Shown: positions 1 to 8,594, numbered from the stretch's first letter. The stretch: DNA of 64,000 nucleotides from Halobellus inordinatus (GCF_024464655.1 NZ_JANHAV010000004.1:1-64000); one strand, 5' to 3'. Notes: generated by a model not told the origin, from the letters alone. Translations and numbers: made by a program.

Positions 1-1
1 C

Positions 2-259
2 GACGCCGCAGTGCCCGCCGAGGACGGCACGTACACGGCACCGATCGGCGACCTGAAAGAGCGGATGGACGCGCTGTCGATGGCCGAAGACGCGTTCGTC
101 GAACTCATCCTGGCAGATATGCCGCCGCGGCCGGCGAACTACGAGGACATCATCGCGACGAACCTCGGGCAGAACGTGGCCGACGACGAGGAAGCCTTCT
201 CGCTGGAACTCGGCCCCAACAACTGCGCCGCCAGCCAGGAATCGCTCGCCGACGACTAA
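2..259 (+). CDS. MBL-fold metallo-hydrolase, C-terminal fragment (5' end outside window)
   Basis: The frame is open from the window edge to a TAA, giving the last 85 residues of a longer protein. The Pro-rich stretch PPRPANYEDI followed by IATNLGQN is the typical tail of haloarchaeal beta-lactamase-fold hydrolases of the persulfide dioxygenase / glyoxalase II type, lying after the catalytic metal-binding core, which is missing here. The downstream PiT-type and TauE-type transporters fit a sulfur-handling group. The exact reaction cannot be judged without the catalytic part. Confidence 0.7.
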   Translation, partial: DAAVPAEDGTYTAPIGDLKERMDALSMAEDAFVELILADMPPRPANYEDIIATNLGQNVADDEEAFSLELGPNNCAASQESLADD

Positions 260-262
260 TAG

Positions 263-336
263 TGATTACTCTCACTGTGTACCGCCGAGCGCCACTCCCG
301 GTGGCGATGGTCGGCGGTAAGAGACGAGAGTAATCA
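263..336. other. Compound nested inverted repeat after the MBL gene (possible terminator or structured RNA)
   Basis: Three nested stems share one centre: TGATTACTCTC (263-273) with GAGAGTAATCA (326-336), ACCGCCGA (281-288) with TCGGCGGT (311-318), and CGCCAC (290-295) with GTGGCG (301-306). All three are perfect. The structure begins 3 bases after the stop codon of the preceding gene and ends about 145 bases before the PiT gene. It could end or stabilise the upstream transcript; no long T tract follows it. Confidence 0.5.
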
Positions 337-481
337 TTATAAGTCAGTGGAACTAACGCTCGCCGGTCGGCCCAGCTTCGGTGCCGTCGGCGGGCGCTGA
401 CTCATACACAACGCGAGTCGATCGCCCTCCCGTCGGCGATCGCTAACTCCCTTCCCCCTCCCCCCACTTTCCTCGAATACG

Positions 482-1657
482 ATGGACGTATCTGTACTCC
501 TGTTGTTCGGTGTCGCCAGTATCGCTAGCCTGTTCATGGCCTGGGTCGTCGGTGCGGGATCGAGCGGCGCGACGCCGTTCGCTCCAGCCGTCGGAGCCAA
601 CGCGATCTCGACGATGCGCGCCGCGTTCGTCGTCGGCATCTTCGGCTTCGTCGGCGCCGTCACGCAGGGCGCGAACGTCTCGGAAGCGGTCGGAAGCGGC
701 CTCATCGAGGGCGTTTCCCTCCCCGCGACGGGTGTGATCCTCGTGCTGTTGATCGGCGCGGGACTGATGGCGATCGGGATCTACACGGGCTACCCGATCG
801 CGACCGCGTTCACCGTCGCCGGGTCCGTCGTCGGCGTCGGACTCGCGCTCGGCGGCGCGCCCGCGTGGGCGAAGTACCAGCAGATCGGGCTGGTCTGGGT
901 CGCGACGCCGGTCGTCGGTGGCGGAATCGCGTACGCCATCGCGAGCGTCCTGCCCCGAGAGGACGTTCCCGAGCGATTCAGCGTCCCGATCCTGACGGCG
1001 CTCGTCGGCGCAGTGATCACGAACCTCGAATTTCCCACACTCGGCCCGCACGGAGCCCCCGGGTCGATCGCCGGGGCAACGGCGCGGGCGCTCCCGGTAG
1101 ACCGTGCCATCGCCGTCGGCGGCGCGACGCTCGCCGTGGCCCTCGCCACCGCGCTCGTCGTCCACTGGGACGTGAATCGCGACCGCGACGGCGGGCTCAG
1201 ACGCGTCCTGTTGGCGCTCGGATCGCTCGTGGCGTTCTCCGCGGGTGGGAGCCAGGTCGGTCTCGCCGTCGGCCCGCTGTTACCGCTCGCCGACGAGATC
1301 GAATTCGTCTCGACGTTCGCCGTGCTCGTCGGTGGTGGTCTCGGAATCCTCGTTGGGTCGTGGACCGGCGCGCCCCGGATGATCAAGTCGCTGTCGCAGG
1401 ACTACTCCTCGCTCGGGCCGCGGCGCTCGATCGCGACGCTGATCCCGTCGTTTCTGATCGCCCAGACTGCCGTGTTACTCGGCGTCCCGGTCTCGTTCAA
1501 CGAGATCATCGTCAGCGGGATCGTCGGGAGCGGTGCAGCCGTCGGCGGTGGTGACGTCGTCGATCTGCGAAAGATCCTCCTCACGGTAGGTGCCTGGATC
1601 GGATCGCTAGTGCTCGCGTTCGTCGTTGCCTATCTAACGGCGGTCGCAGCCCTGTAA
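482..1657 (+). CDS. PiT-family inorganic anion permease (phosphate or sulfate)
   Basis: The 391-residue polytopic membrane protein has the PiT (PF01384) signature duplicated at both ends: GANAISTMRAAFVVG near residue 40 and a C-terminal repeat with FNEIIVSGIVGSG. About ten hydrophobic segments are visible. PiT proteins are ion-coupled phosphate symporters, but the family also includes sulfate permeases (CysP type). Neighbouring MBL hydrolase and TauE/SafE genes make sulfate or another sulfur oxyanion a serious alternative. The ATG at 482 is the first in frame and begins the hydrophobic N-terminus directly. Confidence 0.8.
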   Translation: MDVSVLLLFGVASIASLFMAWVVGAGSSGATPFAPAVGANAISTMRAAFVVGIFGFVGAVTQGANVSEAVGSGLIEGVSLPATGVILVLLIGAGLMAIGIYTGYPIATAFTVAGSVVGVGLALGGAPAWAKYQQIGLVWVATPVVGGGIAYAIASVLPREDVPERFSVPILTALVGAVITNLEFPTLGPHGAPGSIAGATARALPVDRAIAVGGATLAVALATALVVHWDVNRDRDGGLRRVLLALGSLVAFSAGGSQVGLAVGPLLPLADEIEFVSTFAVLVGGGLGILVGSWTGAPRMIKSLSQDYSSLGPRRSIATLIPSFLIAQTAVLLGVPVSFNEIIVSGIVGSGAAVGGGDVVDLRKILLTVGAWIGSLVLAFVVAYLTAVAAL

Positions 1658-2112
1658 CGCCGACCAAGGGTCTATCCGCGCCCACCTGCGGTCCATTCGC
1701 AGAGAACCACCTATCCGACGGAGAGCGACTGCCACACGGCCAGGCCAAGGTGTACAGCGTAGTCCGGCGGGATGTGACGTAGACGGGCAAGCGACGGGAT
1801 GTCAATAGCGGGCGGTCGCCCTCCAAATGCAGGCGAAGGTGGAACTGACTGATGAGGCGTCGAACAGCACAGGAAGAGCGAACGCACCGAGACACAGCCG
1901 ACGAGCCAGAATAGCGTGTGACAGCGGGACGGAGACGTCGCCTACGCCAGACGAAGTGTGGCACCGGGGGAGTCGAGAGGCGAACGAGAGCGGAGACAAT
2001 ATCAGTCGGTTGAACTGTTTGTCGGAGGCCGGCGGCCGAGAGCAGTAGTGCAGATTCTCACTCGTCGGGATTGACCACAACCGCTGATCGTTCAGTTGCC
2101 GTACATCTACAT
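1658..2112. other. Non-coding interval with no recognised feature
   Basis: About 450 bases lie between the PiT gene and the small gene at 2113. Open frames here encode Arg/Ser-rich peptides without haloarchaeal acidity and start at improbable positions, so no gene is called. No tRNA-like cloverleaf, strong inverted repeat or IS end was recognised. The last 40 bases presumably hold the promoter of the next gene. Confidence 0.4.
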
Positions 2113-2406
2113 ATGAGCCACACAGAATCCACAACCGAAACGGAACGCGTCTGGATGGTCGAGCGGACGTTCTCCGCCGACGCGCCCCACATCCTGGTGC
2201 TCGTCTACGCGACGACCGACGGTGCACAGTACCACCAGAAGGAGCGTGCGTTCAACCGCTTCAGTGGAACGGTCCCGGAAGTCACCGCAGCGATCGAGGT
2301 CGAAGCCGACGAACTCAGCACGGTCGACGACGCCGAGACGCGCGACCGATACGCGAAAGAGACCGAACGGATGCGGGAACGCCACGCCCCCGACGACGCC
2401 GTGTGA
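2113..2406 (+). CDS. Small acidic haloarchaeal protein of unknown function
   Basis: This is a 97-residue acidic soluble protein with no signal peptide or membrane segment. A beta-like N-terminal half (WMVERTFSADAPHILVLVYAT) is followed by a charged helical C-terminus. The ATG at 2113 was chosen over an upstream TTG at 2071 because it gives a normal Ser/Thr/Glu-rich haloarchaeal N-terminus. I do not recognise the family. It stands alone between two unannotated intervals. Confidence 0.6.
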   Translation: MSHTESTTETERVWMVERTFSADAPHILVLVYATTDGAQYHQKERAFNRFSGTVPEVTAAIEVEADELSTVDDAETRDRYAKETERMRERHAPDDAV

Positions 2407-2566
2407 GTGGCTCCGTCGAACCGGACGGGTCCGACGAGGTGCAGGAATGTGAGCCCCGGCGACAAGCGACGCGAAGTCATCCCGGACCGGGACCGGAGGT
2501 ATCTCGCCCTGCTCATCTATGCCCGTCTTGGAGACCGAAAAGCGGGGCGCGAACGAAACGGCGTTC

Positions 2567-2614
2567 GAAACAGAGCGAGAGCCGAAACAGAGCGAGAGCC
2601 GAAACAGAGCGAGA
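2567..2614. repeat. Tandem 17-nt repeat (about three units)
   Basis: The unit GAAACAGAGCGAGAGCC occurs at 2567-2583 and 2584-2600 and partially at 2601-2614. It sits in the 2407-2743 interval, which otherwise holds no gene I can support; open frames through it are Arg-rich reading-frame artefacts of the repeat. It lies just beyond the 3' end of the TauE gene. Confidence 0.75.
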
Positions 2615-2743
2615 AGAAGTAGAGACAGTCCGCGGGAGAATGTCGCAATTACGCGAGGCTCCCCTCCGTGTGTAACAGCAGGTCGGAGAACAGAGAAAAC
2701 AGAAGCCGCTCAGCAGAGGCGAAACAGAAGGAGTCCTCAGACG

Positions 2744-3784
2744 TTAGTCAGCAGATTGTGCCGTCGCCGTGGGGCCCTGAGCGCGGAGCTCGCGGATGGA
2801 GCTGACGACGACTGCACCGCTCACGAGCATCGCAGCGCCGACGATGATCGCCAGCGACACGACGTCGAGGACGGGCATCTCGATAACGCCGCCGATCTCG
2901 CGGACCGCAACAGCGATCGAGCCGAGCAGCAGCATAATACCGAAGTAGACCTTGATGTCGTCCTCCTCGACCAGGCTCGTCGCCGCGGCACCGAGCCGGG
3001 CACCGAGCGCACTACCCGCTAGAAGCGGGGCGACGATCGCGAGGTCGACCGCGCCGTCCATCGCGTACAGGAAGCTCCCGATCCCGCCCGAGAAGACGAT
3101 CTCGAACAGGTCGGTCCCGACGGCGACCGGGACGGGCACGCCGATCAGGTAGAACAGCGCGGGCATCCGGATGAAACCGCCACCGACGCCCAGGAAGCCC
3201 GAGAGCAACCCCGTCGCGAACGCGACGCCGAGGATCATCCACAGCGAGACCTTGAGGCCGCCCTTGATCCCCATCATCGGGGGAATGTTGTACGACTGAA
3301 TCTTCTTGGCGATGTCGGGGATGTCTTCGGCCGCTTCTTCGACGTCCATATCTTCGGCGTCGTGGCTGACGCCGCCTTCACCGTCGCTTTTCAGCGCGTT
3401 GTAGGTGATGAAGACACCGATGCCACCGAGGAGCCCCACGTACGCGATGCTCACAACGGTGTTAGCCAGTCCGATGTCCTGGAGCCAGTGCAACCCGATC
3501 TTCCCGACTTCGATGCCGGCAGTCGTCCCGGCGATCATCAGCACGCCGAGCTTGTAGTCGACCTGACCCAGGTCGCGGTGCTTCAGTGTGGCGATGACGG
3601 ACGTCCCGAAGACGAACGCCAGGCCGGACGCGACTGCGACGTCTGTCCTGTAGCCCATAACGAGCAGGGCCGGCGTGACCAGGAACGAACCCCCCATTCC
3701 GAAGAAGCCGAACAGGAGACCGATCAGTACCCCGAAGCCGGCGAACATTGCCAGCATACTCACGGCGACACCTAGCAGCTCCAT
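2744..3784 (-). CDS. TauE/SafE family sulfite/organosulfonate exporter
   Basis: The 346-residue polytopic membrane protein has two homologous TauE/SafE halves, each beginning with a Gly-rich helix hairpin: GFFGMGGSFLVTPALL (about residue 26) and GFLGVGGGFIRMPALF (about residue 195). An acidic cytoplasmic loop of about 45 residues (DAEDMDVEEAAEDIPD) joins them. The family exports sulfite, sulfoacetate and related anions. It begins 3 bases after the stop of the 49-aa gene upstream and is surely co-transcribed with it. The substrate is inferred from family and context. Confidence 0.85.
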   Translation of the reverse strand: MELLGVAVSMLAMFAGFGVLIGLLFGFFGMGGSFLVTPALLVMGYRTDVAVASGLAFVFGTSVIATLKHRDLGQVDYKLGVLMIAGTTAGIEVGKIGLHWLQDIGLANTVVSIAYVGLLGGIGVFITYNALKSDGEGGVSHDAEDMDVEEAAEDIPDIAKKIQSYNIPPMMGIKGGLKVSLWMILGVAFATGLLSGFLGVGGGFIRMPALFYLIGVPVPVAVGTDLFEIVFSGGIGSFLYAMDGAVDLAIVAPLLAGSALGARLGAAATSLVEEDDIKVYFGIMLLLGSIAVAVREIGGVIEMPVLDVVSLAIIVGAAMLVSGAVVVSSIRELRAQGPTATAQSAD

Positions 3785-3787
3785 TGG

Positions 3788-3937
3788 TTAGTCACCCCGC
3801 AGGGCGCGGGCAATCGTCGGCCCGAGGACACTTTCGAGTACACCATACCCAACATACAGCAGGAGGGCCTCGACGAGCACAATGCCGATCAGAATCGCTG
3901 CGCCCGTGGGGCCGGCAGCGTTCTCAAGCCCGAACAT
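3788..3937 (-). CDS. 49-aa single-span membrane protein paired with TauE (DUF7512-like)
   Basis: Reading the minus strand from ATG 3937 to TAA 3788 gives 49 residues starting MFGLENAAGPTGAAILIG and containing one transmembrane helix (AAILIGIVLVEALLLYVGYG). It matches my memory of the small DUF7512-type haloarchaeal proteins that precede TauE/SafE genes; that family assignment is not verified. The stop lies 3 bases from the TauE start, which implies translational coupling. A role as an accessory subunit or stability factor of the exporter is inference. Confidence 0.75.
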   Translation of the reverse strand: MFGLENAAGPTGAAILIGIVLVEALLLYVGYGVLESVLGPTIARALRGD

Positions 3938-4024
3938 TGAGAGCCACCTCGTGGAATCTTGCGAATTTCATGGATTTCTGCGCAACTGGTGATAACCGGT
4001 GCGTGCACTTAACGGTATTGGGAT

Positions 4025-4046
4025 CTAGATACAATACTATATCTAG
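4025..4046. promoter_or_regulatory. Perfect 7-bp inverted repeat, candidate operator for the TauE operon
   Basis: CTAGATA (4025-4031), an 8-base spacer, then TATCTAG (4040-4046). It lies about 90 bases upstream of the 49-aa gene and its TauE partner, in an AT-rich intergenic region. The symmetric form suits a dimeric HTH protein; the regulator encoded at 4675 is the obvious candidate, but binding is inference. Confidence 0.45.
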
Positions 4047-4264
4047 CTAACCCACGTGTGGTTGGTGATAAGTTATGGGTAGCTATGCGCCCGAAAACCG
4101 CCAGTCTCGTTGTCAACACGGCGTCTTATGGCGTGCGTCGTTACGCGCGTGATCGCGCAGTGAATCCCAATGACCCAAAGTAATTATTCGACCTAATCGG
4201 GGGAAGGGAAACCGAAAGACAACAGAGCCGCACTCGTCCGGCCGGTCGAGAGTCGTGCACAGAA

Positions 4265-4293
4265 GGTGCAAAATATTGCGCCGATATTGCACC
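4265..4293. promoter_or_regulatory. Imperfect GGTGCAA/TTGCACC inverted repeat
   Basis: GGTGCAA at 4265-4271 is mirrored by TTGCACC at 4287-4293, with further AATAT-type pairing inside. The 3938-4674 interval it lies in is AT-rich and contains no convincing gene. A second, tighter version of the same half-site occurs about 200 bases downstream (4473-4487). Confidence 0.4.
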
Positions 4294-4472
4294 TATGCTG
4301 AATTTAAAACCAATTATTGCGGGTTCTTTCGGAGCGGGGAATAGTCGTTCGATCGTCATATGTTCGGAGGCATCCGTGTCTCTACCACGAATTACTCGAC
4401 GCCGAGTGCGGACGGAAATGCACAGGTCATTCTCAACACTGGCAGTAGAAACATCAATATATTTACCAATTT

Positions 4473-4487
4473 GTGCAAATTTTGCAC
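4473..4487. promoter_or_regulatory. Perfect GTGCAAA-T-TTTGCAC palindrome, candidate operator
   Basis: The 15-base sequence has 7-bp arms around a single T. It shares the GTGCAA half-site with the repeat at 4265-4293 and lies about 190 bases before the HTH regulator gene. Shared half-sites upstream of a regulator suggest autoregulation; this is inference. Confidence 0.45.
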
Positions 4488-4636
4488 CTATCTACGTGGA
4501 TACCGATTACGTAGATCTACTGTTTTAGGCCATCCTGAACTCTTTTGCTGGCGTATTTGTATTTGAGTTGAAAGAGAGACCTAGGCAATCTGTACCGATT
4601 GTCTGCGCACACAGAATTGTGGAGAACCTAAACAAA

Positions 4637-4646
4637 TCTTTTATGC
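4637..4646 (+). promoter_or_regulatory. TATA-type promoter of the HTH regulator
   Basis: TCTTTTATGC lies about 33 bases before ATG 4675, at the spacing expected for a leaderless haloarchaeal transcript. No Shine-Dalgarno sequence precedes the ATG. Confidence 0.5.
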
Positions 4647-4674
4647 ACGCAGCGCGTAATGCAGGATAGTGACA

Positions 4675-5076
4675 ATGCCCGACTCGATGTCTGAACAACT
4701 TCGACAGGATATGGAGTGCGAGGGACTGCTAGAATGCTTCCACGGCCTCAAGCAACTCGACAAAGAGTGCTTCCAGGTCCTCGTACAGGCTGACGAACCC
4801 CTCACCGTCGACGAAATCGCCGAGATCGTCGACCGCGAGCGCTCGACGGCGTACCGCTCGATTCAGCGGCTGCTCCAGTCCGGATTCATCAAGAAAGAGC
4901 AGGTGAACTACGAGCAGGGCGGCTACTACCACGTCTACTCGCCGGCGAACGCAGAGCAGATCTCCGACAGTATGCAGCGGATGCTCAACGACTGGTACGC
5001 GAAGATGGGCCAACTCATCCAGGAGTTCGAGGACAAATACGAGCGCCAGGACTCCGAGATGGCCGTCGAGAGCTAG
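4675..5076 (+). CDS. HTH transcriptional regulator with paired N-terminal cysteines
   Basis: The 133-residue protein has a winged-helix/TrmB-like DNA-binding core (residues about 25-85, including LTVDEIAEIVDRERSTAYRSIQRLL) and a C-terminal helical stretch for dimerisation. The N-terminus has the pattern CEGLLEC plus a third Cys in DKECF, all before the HTH, suggesting thiol or persulfide sensing. It is divergent from the TauE group and shares a palindrome-rich intergenic region with it. Start ATG 4675 is favoured by the TATA box at 4637; a GTG two codons upstream is less likely. Control of the sulfur group is inference. Confidence 0.75.
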   Translation: MPDSMSEQLRQDMECEGLLECFHGLKQLDKECFQVLVQADEPLTVDEIAEIVDRERSTAYRSIQRLLQSGFIKKEQVNYEQGGYYHVYSPANAEQISDSMQRMLNDWYAKMGQLIQEFEDKYERQDSEMAVES

Positions 5077-5228
5077 CCGGACGGCCGACCGTCTACTCTC
5101 TATCCGTCTCGACTCTCTGTCGTCGCTACCGCGTTTGTAAGACCGCTATAGATGGAGTGCGCGCCCACGGGAAGCGCCGAACCGACACGGCACCACCAGG
5201 CGTGTGATCGCTTCCGAACGGTGAGTCC

Positions 5229-7148
5229 TCAGTCGAACCGGAACGTTTCGAGGTTCCGAGGCGCGTACGTGCGCACGTCGAACTTCTGATAGAGTCCCGA
5301 CGAGAGCTGGTCCGTCGACGCCTCGTCGCCGTGGACGCAGATGATCTCCTCGGGACGCGGGTTCATCGTGCCGACGAAGTTCTCGAGGCCGTTGCGGTCG
5401 GCGTGGCCCGAGAAGCCGCTCACCGACTCGACGCCGAGACGAAGCGTCAACTGCTCGCTCCGACCGCCGCGGTCGCTGAACGGGATCTCGCGTCGCCCAC
5501 TCTGGATGCGCCGGCCGAGCGTGCCCTGCGCCTGGTAGCCGACGAAGATGAGCTGATTTTCGGGCTCGCTGCCGAGGAGTTCGAGCCAGGACATAATCGG
5601 GCCGCCGGTGACCATCCCCGACGTAGAGAGGACGATACAGGGTTCGCCGCCGGCGACTTCCTCGCGCATCTCCTGGCCGCCGTCGACCTGCTGGAACTGT
5701 TCTGCGAGGAAGGGATTTTCGTCCTCGTGGAGAATCCGATCGCGGAGTCCGTCACGGAGGAACTCGGGGTAGGCCGTGTGGATGGCCGTCGCCTCGCGGA
5801 TCATCCCGTCGAGGTAGATCGGCATCGTCGGGAGGTCGCCCTCGCGCATCGCCTCTTCGAGGACGAGCATCAACTCTTGGGAGCGCCCGACGGCGAACGC
5901 CGGGATGACGACTTTACCGCCGCGGTCGTGGGTCTCTCTGATGATCTCGAGGAGGTTTCGCTCGGAGTCTTCCTGGTCGGTCTGGTAGTCGTCGCGGCGG
6001 CCGTACGTCGACTCCATCACGAGCGTCTCCACGCGCGGGAAGTCGTTCGAGGCGCCGTTGAACAGGCGCGTGTCGGTGTAGTGAACGTCGCCGGAGAAGA
6101 CGACGTTGTGGAATCCGTCCCCGATGTGGAAGTGTGAGACTGCCGAGCCGAGAATGTGGCCCGCGTTGTGGAACGTGAGTTTGATGTCAGGCGCGATGTC
6201 GGTGACGTCGCCGTAATCGAGGGTGATGGTGTGTTTGAGTTCCTCGCGGACCATTTCGGAGTCGTACGGCGGCGTTCGCCCCTCTTTGGCGGCGACGTCG
6301 AGGTAGTCCAGTTGGAGCAGGCCCATCAGGTCCCGCGTCGGTTCGGTGGTGTAGACCGGCCCGTCGTAGCCGTACTTGAAGAGTAGCGGCAGCAGGGCAC
6401 TGTGGTCGAGGTGGGCGTGCGTCAGCACGACCGCGTCGAGGTCGGCGATGGGATTCGCCTCGGGGACCTGCAGATACGGGACCTCGCCCTCCGCGCCGGG
6501 TTTGTCCCCGCAGTCGATGAGGACGCGCGTTTCGGGCGTGCTGAGAACGAAACTCGCACGGCCGACTTCTCGACAACATCCGAGCGTAGTCACACGAACC
6601 CAGTCGGTGTCTTTCGTCTGCTCGCGGTGGATGCTCGTGCCGACGCGTTCGAGGAAGTCGCGACGGTCGTCGCGCTCTTGCATCAGGAAGTTGCGGACGT
6701 TGTCGACCGTCGAGGACTCCATCGGCGGCGTACGGAGGACGTCCGGCGTCCAGCCGACTTCCTGAGTGATCTCACGAAGGGTGCTCGCGCGGCGTCCGAT
6801 GACCAGACCCGGCTTTTCGGCTTCGATCAGGACCTCACCGGTCGCGGGATAGAACTGAAGGTTCGTGATTCCCGCTTCCTCGGGGATCAGTTCGAGAATC
6901 TTCGGTTTCGCCTCCGCGGGATCTAGCTGGGTGCCCGCGGCGGGGCGGACCGTAATCCGCTTACGGAGCGTGCTGGCGAGGCGGCGAATCAGGCCGTCCC
7001 GCTCGGCGAACTTTCGCGGCGTCTCCGTGTAGATGACCAGTTCCGGGCCTTCGTAGGCGACGCGCGAGACGACGAGGTCGTCTGGAATCTCGTTTTCGAG
7101 TTGCGTTCGAACTGCTTCGAGCGGATCCGTAGTGTCGTTAGTGCTCAT
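5229..7148 (-). CDS. fttA: FttA/aCPSF1 beta-CASP ribonuclease, archaeal transcription termination factor
   Basis: The 639-residue protein begins with two KH-type RNA-binding regions (about 1-75 and 80-150; loop IGRRAST near 117) followed by a metallo-beta-lactamase domain with HAHLDHS (244-250) and a beta-CASP domain, ending in the SGHAD..G and CVHGD motifs of zinc coordination. This order is that of archaeal CPSF1, the endonuclease/exonuclease that ends RNA polymerase II-like transcription at U-rich sites. Start ATG 7148 (MSTNDTTDPLEAV) was chosen because the upstream extension is not acidic and overlaps a TATA box. Confidence 0.95.
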   Translation of the reverse strand: MSTNDTTDPLEAVRTQLENEIPDDLVVSRVAYEGPELVIYTETPRKFAERDGLIRRLASTLRKRITVRPAAGTQLDPAEAKPKILELIPEEAGITNLQFYPATGEVLIEAEKPGLVIGRRASTLREITQEVGWTPDVLRTPPMESSTVDNVRNFLMQERDDRRDFLERVGTSIHREQTKDTDWVRVTTLGCCREVGRASFVLSTPETRVLIDCGDKPGAEGEVPYLQVPEANPIADLDAVVLTHAHLDHSALLPLLFKYGYDGPVYTTEPTRDLMGLLQLDYLDVAAKEGRTPPYDSEMVREELKHTITLDYGDVTDIAPDIKLTFHNAGHILGSAVSHFHIGDGFHNVVFSGDVHYTDTRLFNGASNDFPRVETLVMESTYGRRDDYQTDQEDSERNLLEIIRETHDRGGKVVIPAFAVGRSQELMLVLEEAMREGDLPTMPIYLDGMIREATAIHTAYPEFLRDGLRDRILHEDENPFLAEQFQQVDGGQEMREEVAGGEPCIVLSTSGMVTGGPIMSWLELLGSEPENQLIFVGYQAQGTLGRRIQSGRREIPFSDRGGRSEQLTLRLGVESVSGFSGHADRNGLENFVGTMNPRPEEIICVHGDEASTDQLSSGLYQKFDVRTYAPRNLETFRFD

Positions 7149-7281
7149 ACATATCTGGAAAGCCGTGGGCAAGAGCCACCAAAATCCGTGGCCCGTACCA
7201 CCGGAAGTCTGTTGATGGGGCGCGCCGGAAACGTCGACACGACCGAACGGACGAAATCGTTCAGTTACGTCTATCCGACAG

Positions 7282-7290
7282 AGTATATAA
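7282..7290 (-). promoter_or_regulatory. TATA box upstream of fttA
   Basis: On the minus strand the sequence reads TTTATATACT, a near-consensus archaeal TATA element about 135 bases before ATG 7148. This implies a 5' leader of about 100 bases for fttA, unlike the leaderless neighbours. The leader may allow feedback by FttA itself, which is speculation. Confidence 0.45.
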
Positions 7291-7396
7291 ACGTTTTTCG
7301 CTGTCAGAGCGGGGGCCGGGGCGCTCACTGCGGGGAGCCGTTCCGTGCGACTCGAGACGACGCTCAAAAAAGTTGGAAATGCGGAAGCGGGGCCGT

Positions 7397-8509
7397 TTAA
7401 GGCTCGCTGACGCGCAGGATCGGTTTGATCGTATCACCCTGCTCTGAGTCCTCGACCGCCTGTTCGATGTCCTCGAAGTCGTAGTAGGTCACGAGTTCGT
7501 CGAACGGGAACTTTCCCTGTCGGTACAGTTCGATCAGATCCGGAATGAACTCCTTGGGGTTGCTGTCGCCCTCGACGACGCCCGTGATCGACCGGCCGTT
7601 CAGGATGAGGTCGTTGACGTCGTAGCTCGCTCGGGTGCCGAGTGCGGGCGCGCCGACGACGCCGAGCGTGCCGCGCTGGGTGAGTACGTCGACGGCCTGT
7701 TCGGCGACGTCCGGGACGCCCGTCGATTCGACCGCGTAGTCGGCACCGCCGCCAGTCGCCGCTTGGACGGCTTCGACCACGTCGTCGACGTCCTCGGGAT
7801 TGACCGTCGCCGTCGCGCCGAGTTCTTCGGCTTTCTCCAGTCGGTTCGGTTTGAGATCGATCGAGACGATGTCCGTACAACCTTTGAGGTCCGCGGCGAG
7901 CACCGCCGAGAGGCCGACGGAACCGGCCCCGAAGATAGCGATCGACGAGCCAGCCTGCGGGTTCAGTGAATTGATCACTGCGCCCGCGCCCGTCTGGATC
8001 CCACATCCGAGCGGGCCGAGCAGTTCGAGCGGGACGTCGTCGTCGACGGCCACGACGTTCCGCTCTGTCGCGATCGCGTGTGTCGCGAACGACGACTGAC
8101 CGAAGAAGCGGCCGCTTACCTCCTCGCCGTTGCGAGAGAGGGGCGACGTTCCGTCCTCGGGTCGCCGTCCCGAGAAGTTGTGCGCGAAGAAGTCCGCGCA
8201 GTACGCCGGGTGGCCGGCGTGACAGCTCGGGCACTCGTCGTCGTAATCGAAGCTCATTACCACGCGGTCACCCGGCTCCACATCGGTGACGTTCTCGCCG
8301 ACGGCTTCGACGACGCCGGATCCCTCGTGGCCCAGCACGGCCGGCAGCGGTGTCGGATACAGCTGATCACGGACGATCATATCCGTGTGACAGACGCCGA
8401 CGCCGACGACGCGGACGAGCACCTCGTTGTCCTGCGGGTCTTCTAGTTCGACCTCCTCGATGGTGAACGGTCCTTCCTCCTCGTTTACGACGGCAGCCTG
8501 TATCTGCAT
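7397..8509 (-). CDS. Zinc-dependent NAD(P) alcohol dehydrogenase (aryl/benzyl ADH type)
   Basis: The medium-chain dehydrogenase has about 370 residues. It has the catalytic zinc motifs GVCHTD and GHEGSGVVE, a structural-zinc lobe CPSCHAGHPAYC in which the first of the four usual cysteines is Asp, and a Rossmann GAGSVGLSA motif. The sequence resembles benzyl/aryl alcohol dehydrogenases (SFDYDDECPSC, GCGIQTGAGAV). ATG 8509 is used; ATG 8521 four codons upstream is almost as good, since TATA-like boxes fit both (near 8535 and 8552). Substrate is not determinable from sequence. Confidence 0.88.
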   Translation of the reverse strand: MQIQAAVVNEEEGPFTIEEVELEDPQDNEVLVRVVGVGVCHTDMIVRDQLYPTPLPAVLGHEGSGVVEAVGENVTDVEPGDRVVMSFDYDDECPSCHAGHPAYCADFFAHNFSGRRPEDGTSPLSRNGEEVSGRFFGQSSFATHAIATERNVVAVDDDVPLELLGPLGCGIQTGAGAVINSLNPQAGSSIAIFGAGSVGLSAVLAADLKGCTDIVSIDLKPNRLEKAEELGATATVNPEDVDDVVEAVQAATGGGADYAVESTGVPDVAEQAVDVLTQRGTLGVVGAPALGTRASYDVNDLILNGRSITGVVEGDSNPKEFIPDLIELYRQGKFPFDELVTYYDFEDIEQAVEDSEQGDTIKPILRVSEP

Positions 8510-8594
8510 CGTGAATACCATTACGTAGTGATTTATGGTAAACGTTAGCGTATAGGGGAAAACCGTTCGGGCGGACTGATCGAAGCAGTGGCTG

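Noticed and set aside
1802-2227. Minus-strand 141-codon frame between the PiT gene and the 97-aa gene
   Set aside because: It is Arg/Ser/Cys-rich, overlaps the start of the 97-aa gene on the other strand and lacks recognisable features.
4360-4566. Plus-strand 68-codon frame in the AT-rich interval before the HTH regulator
   Set aside because: Cys/Arg/Tyr-rich composition is unlike haloarchaeal proteins and it runs through the GTGCAAA palindrome.
7148-7367. N-terminal extension of FttA by 73 residues
   Set aside because: The extension includes a TATA box and non-acidic sequence; the KH region begins normally at ATG 7148.
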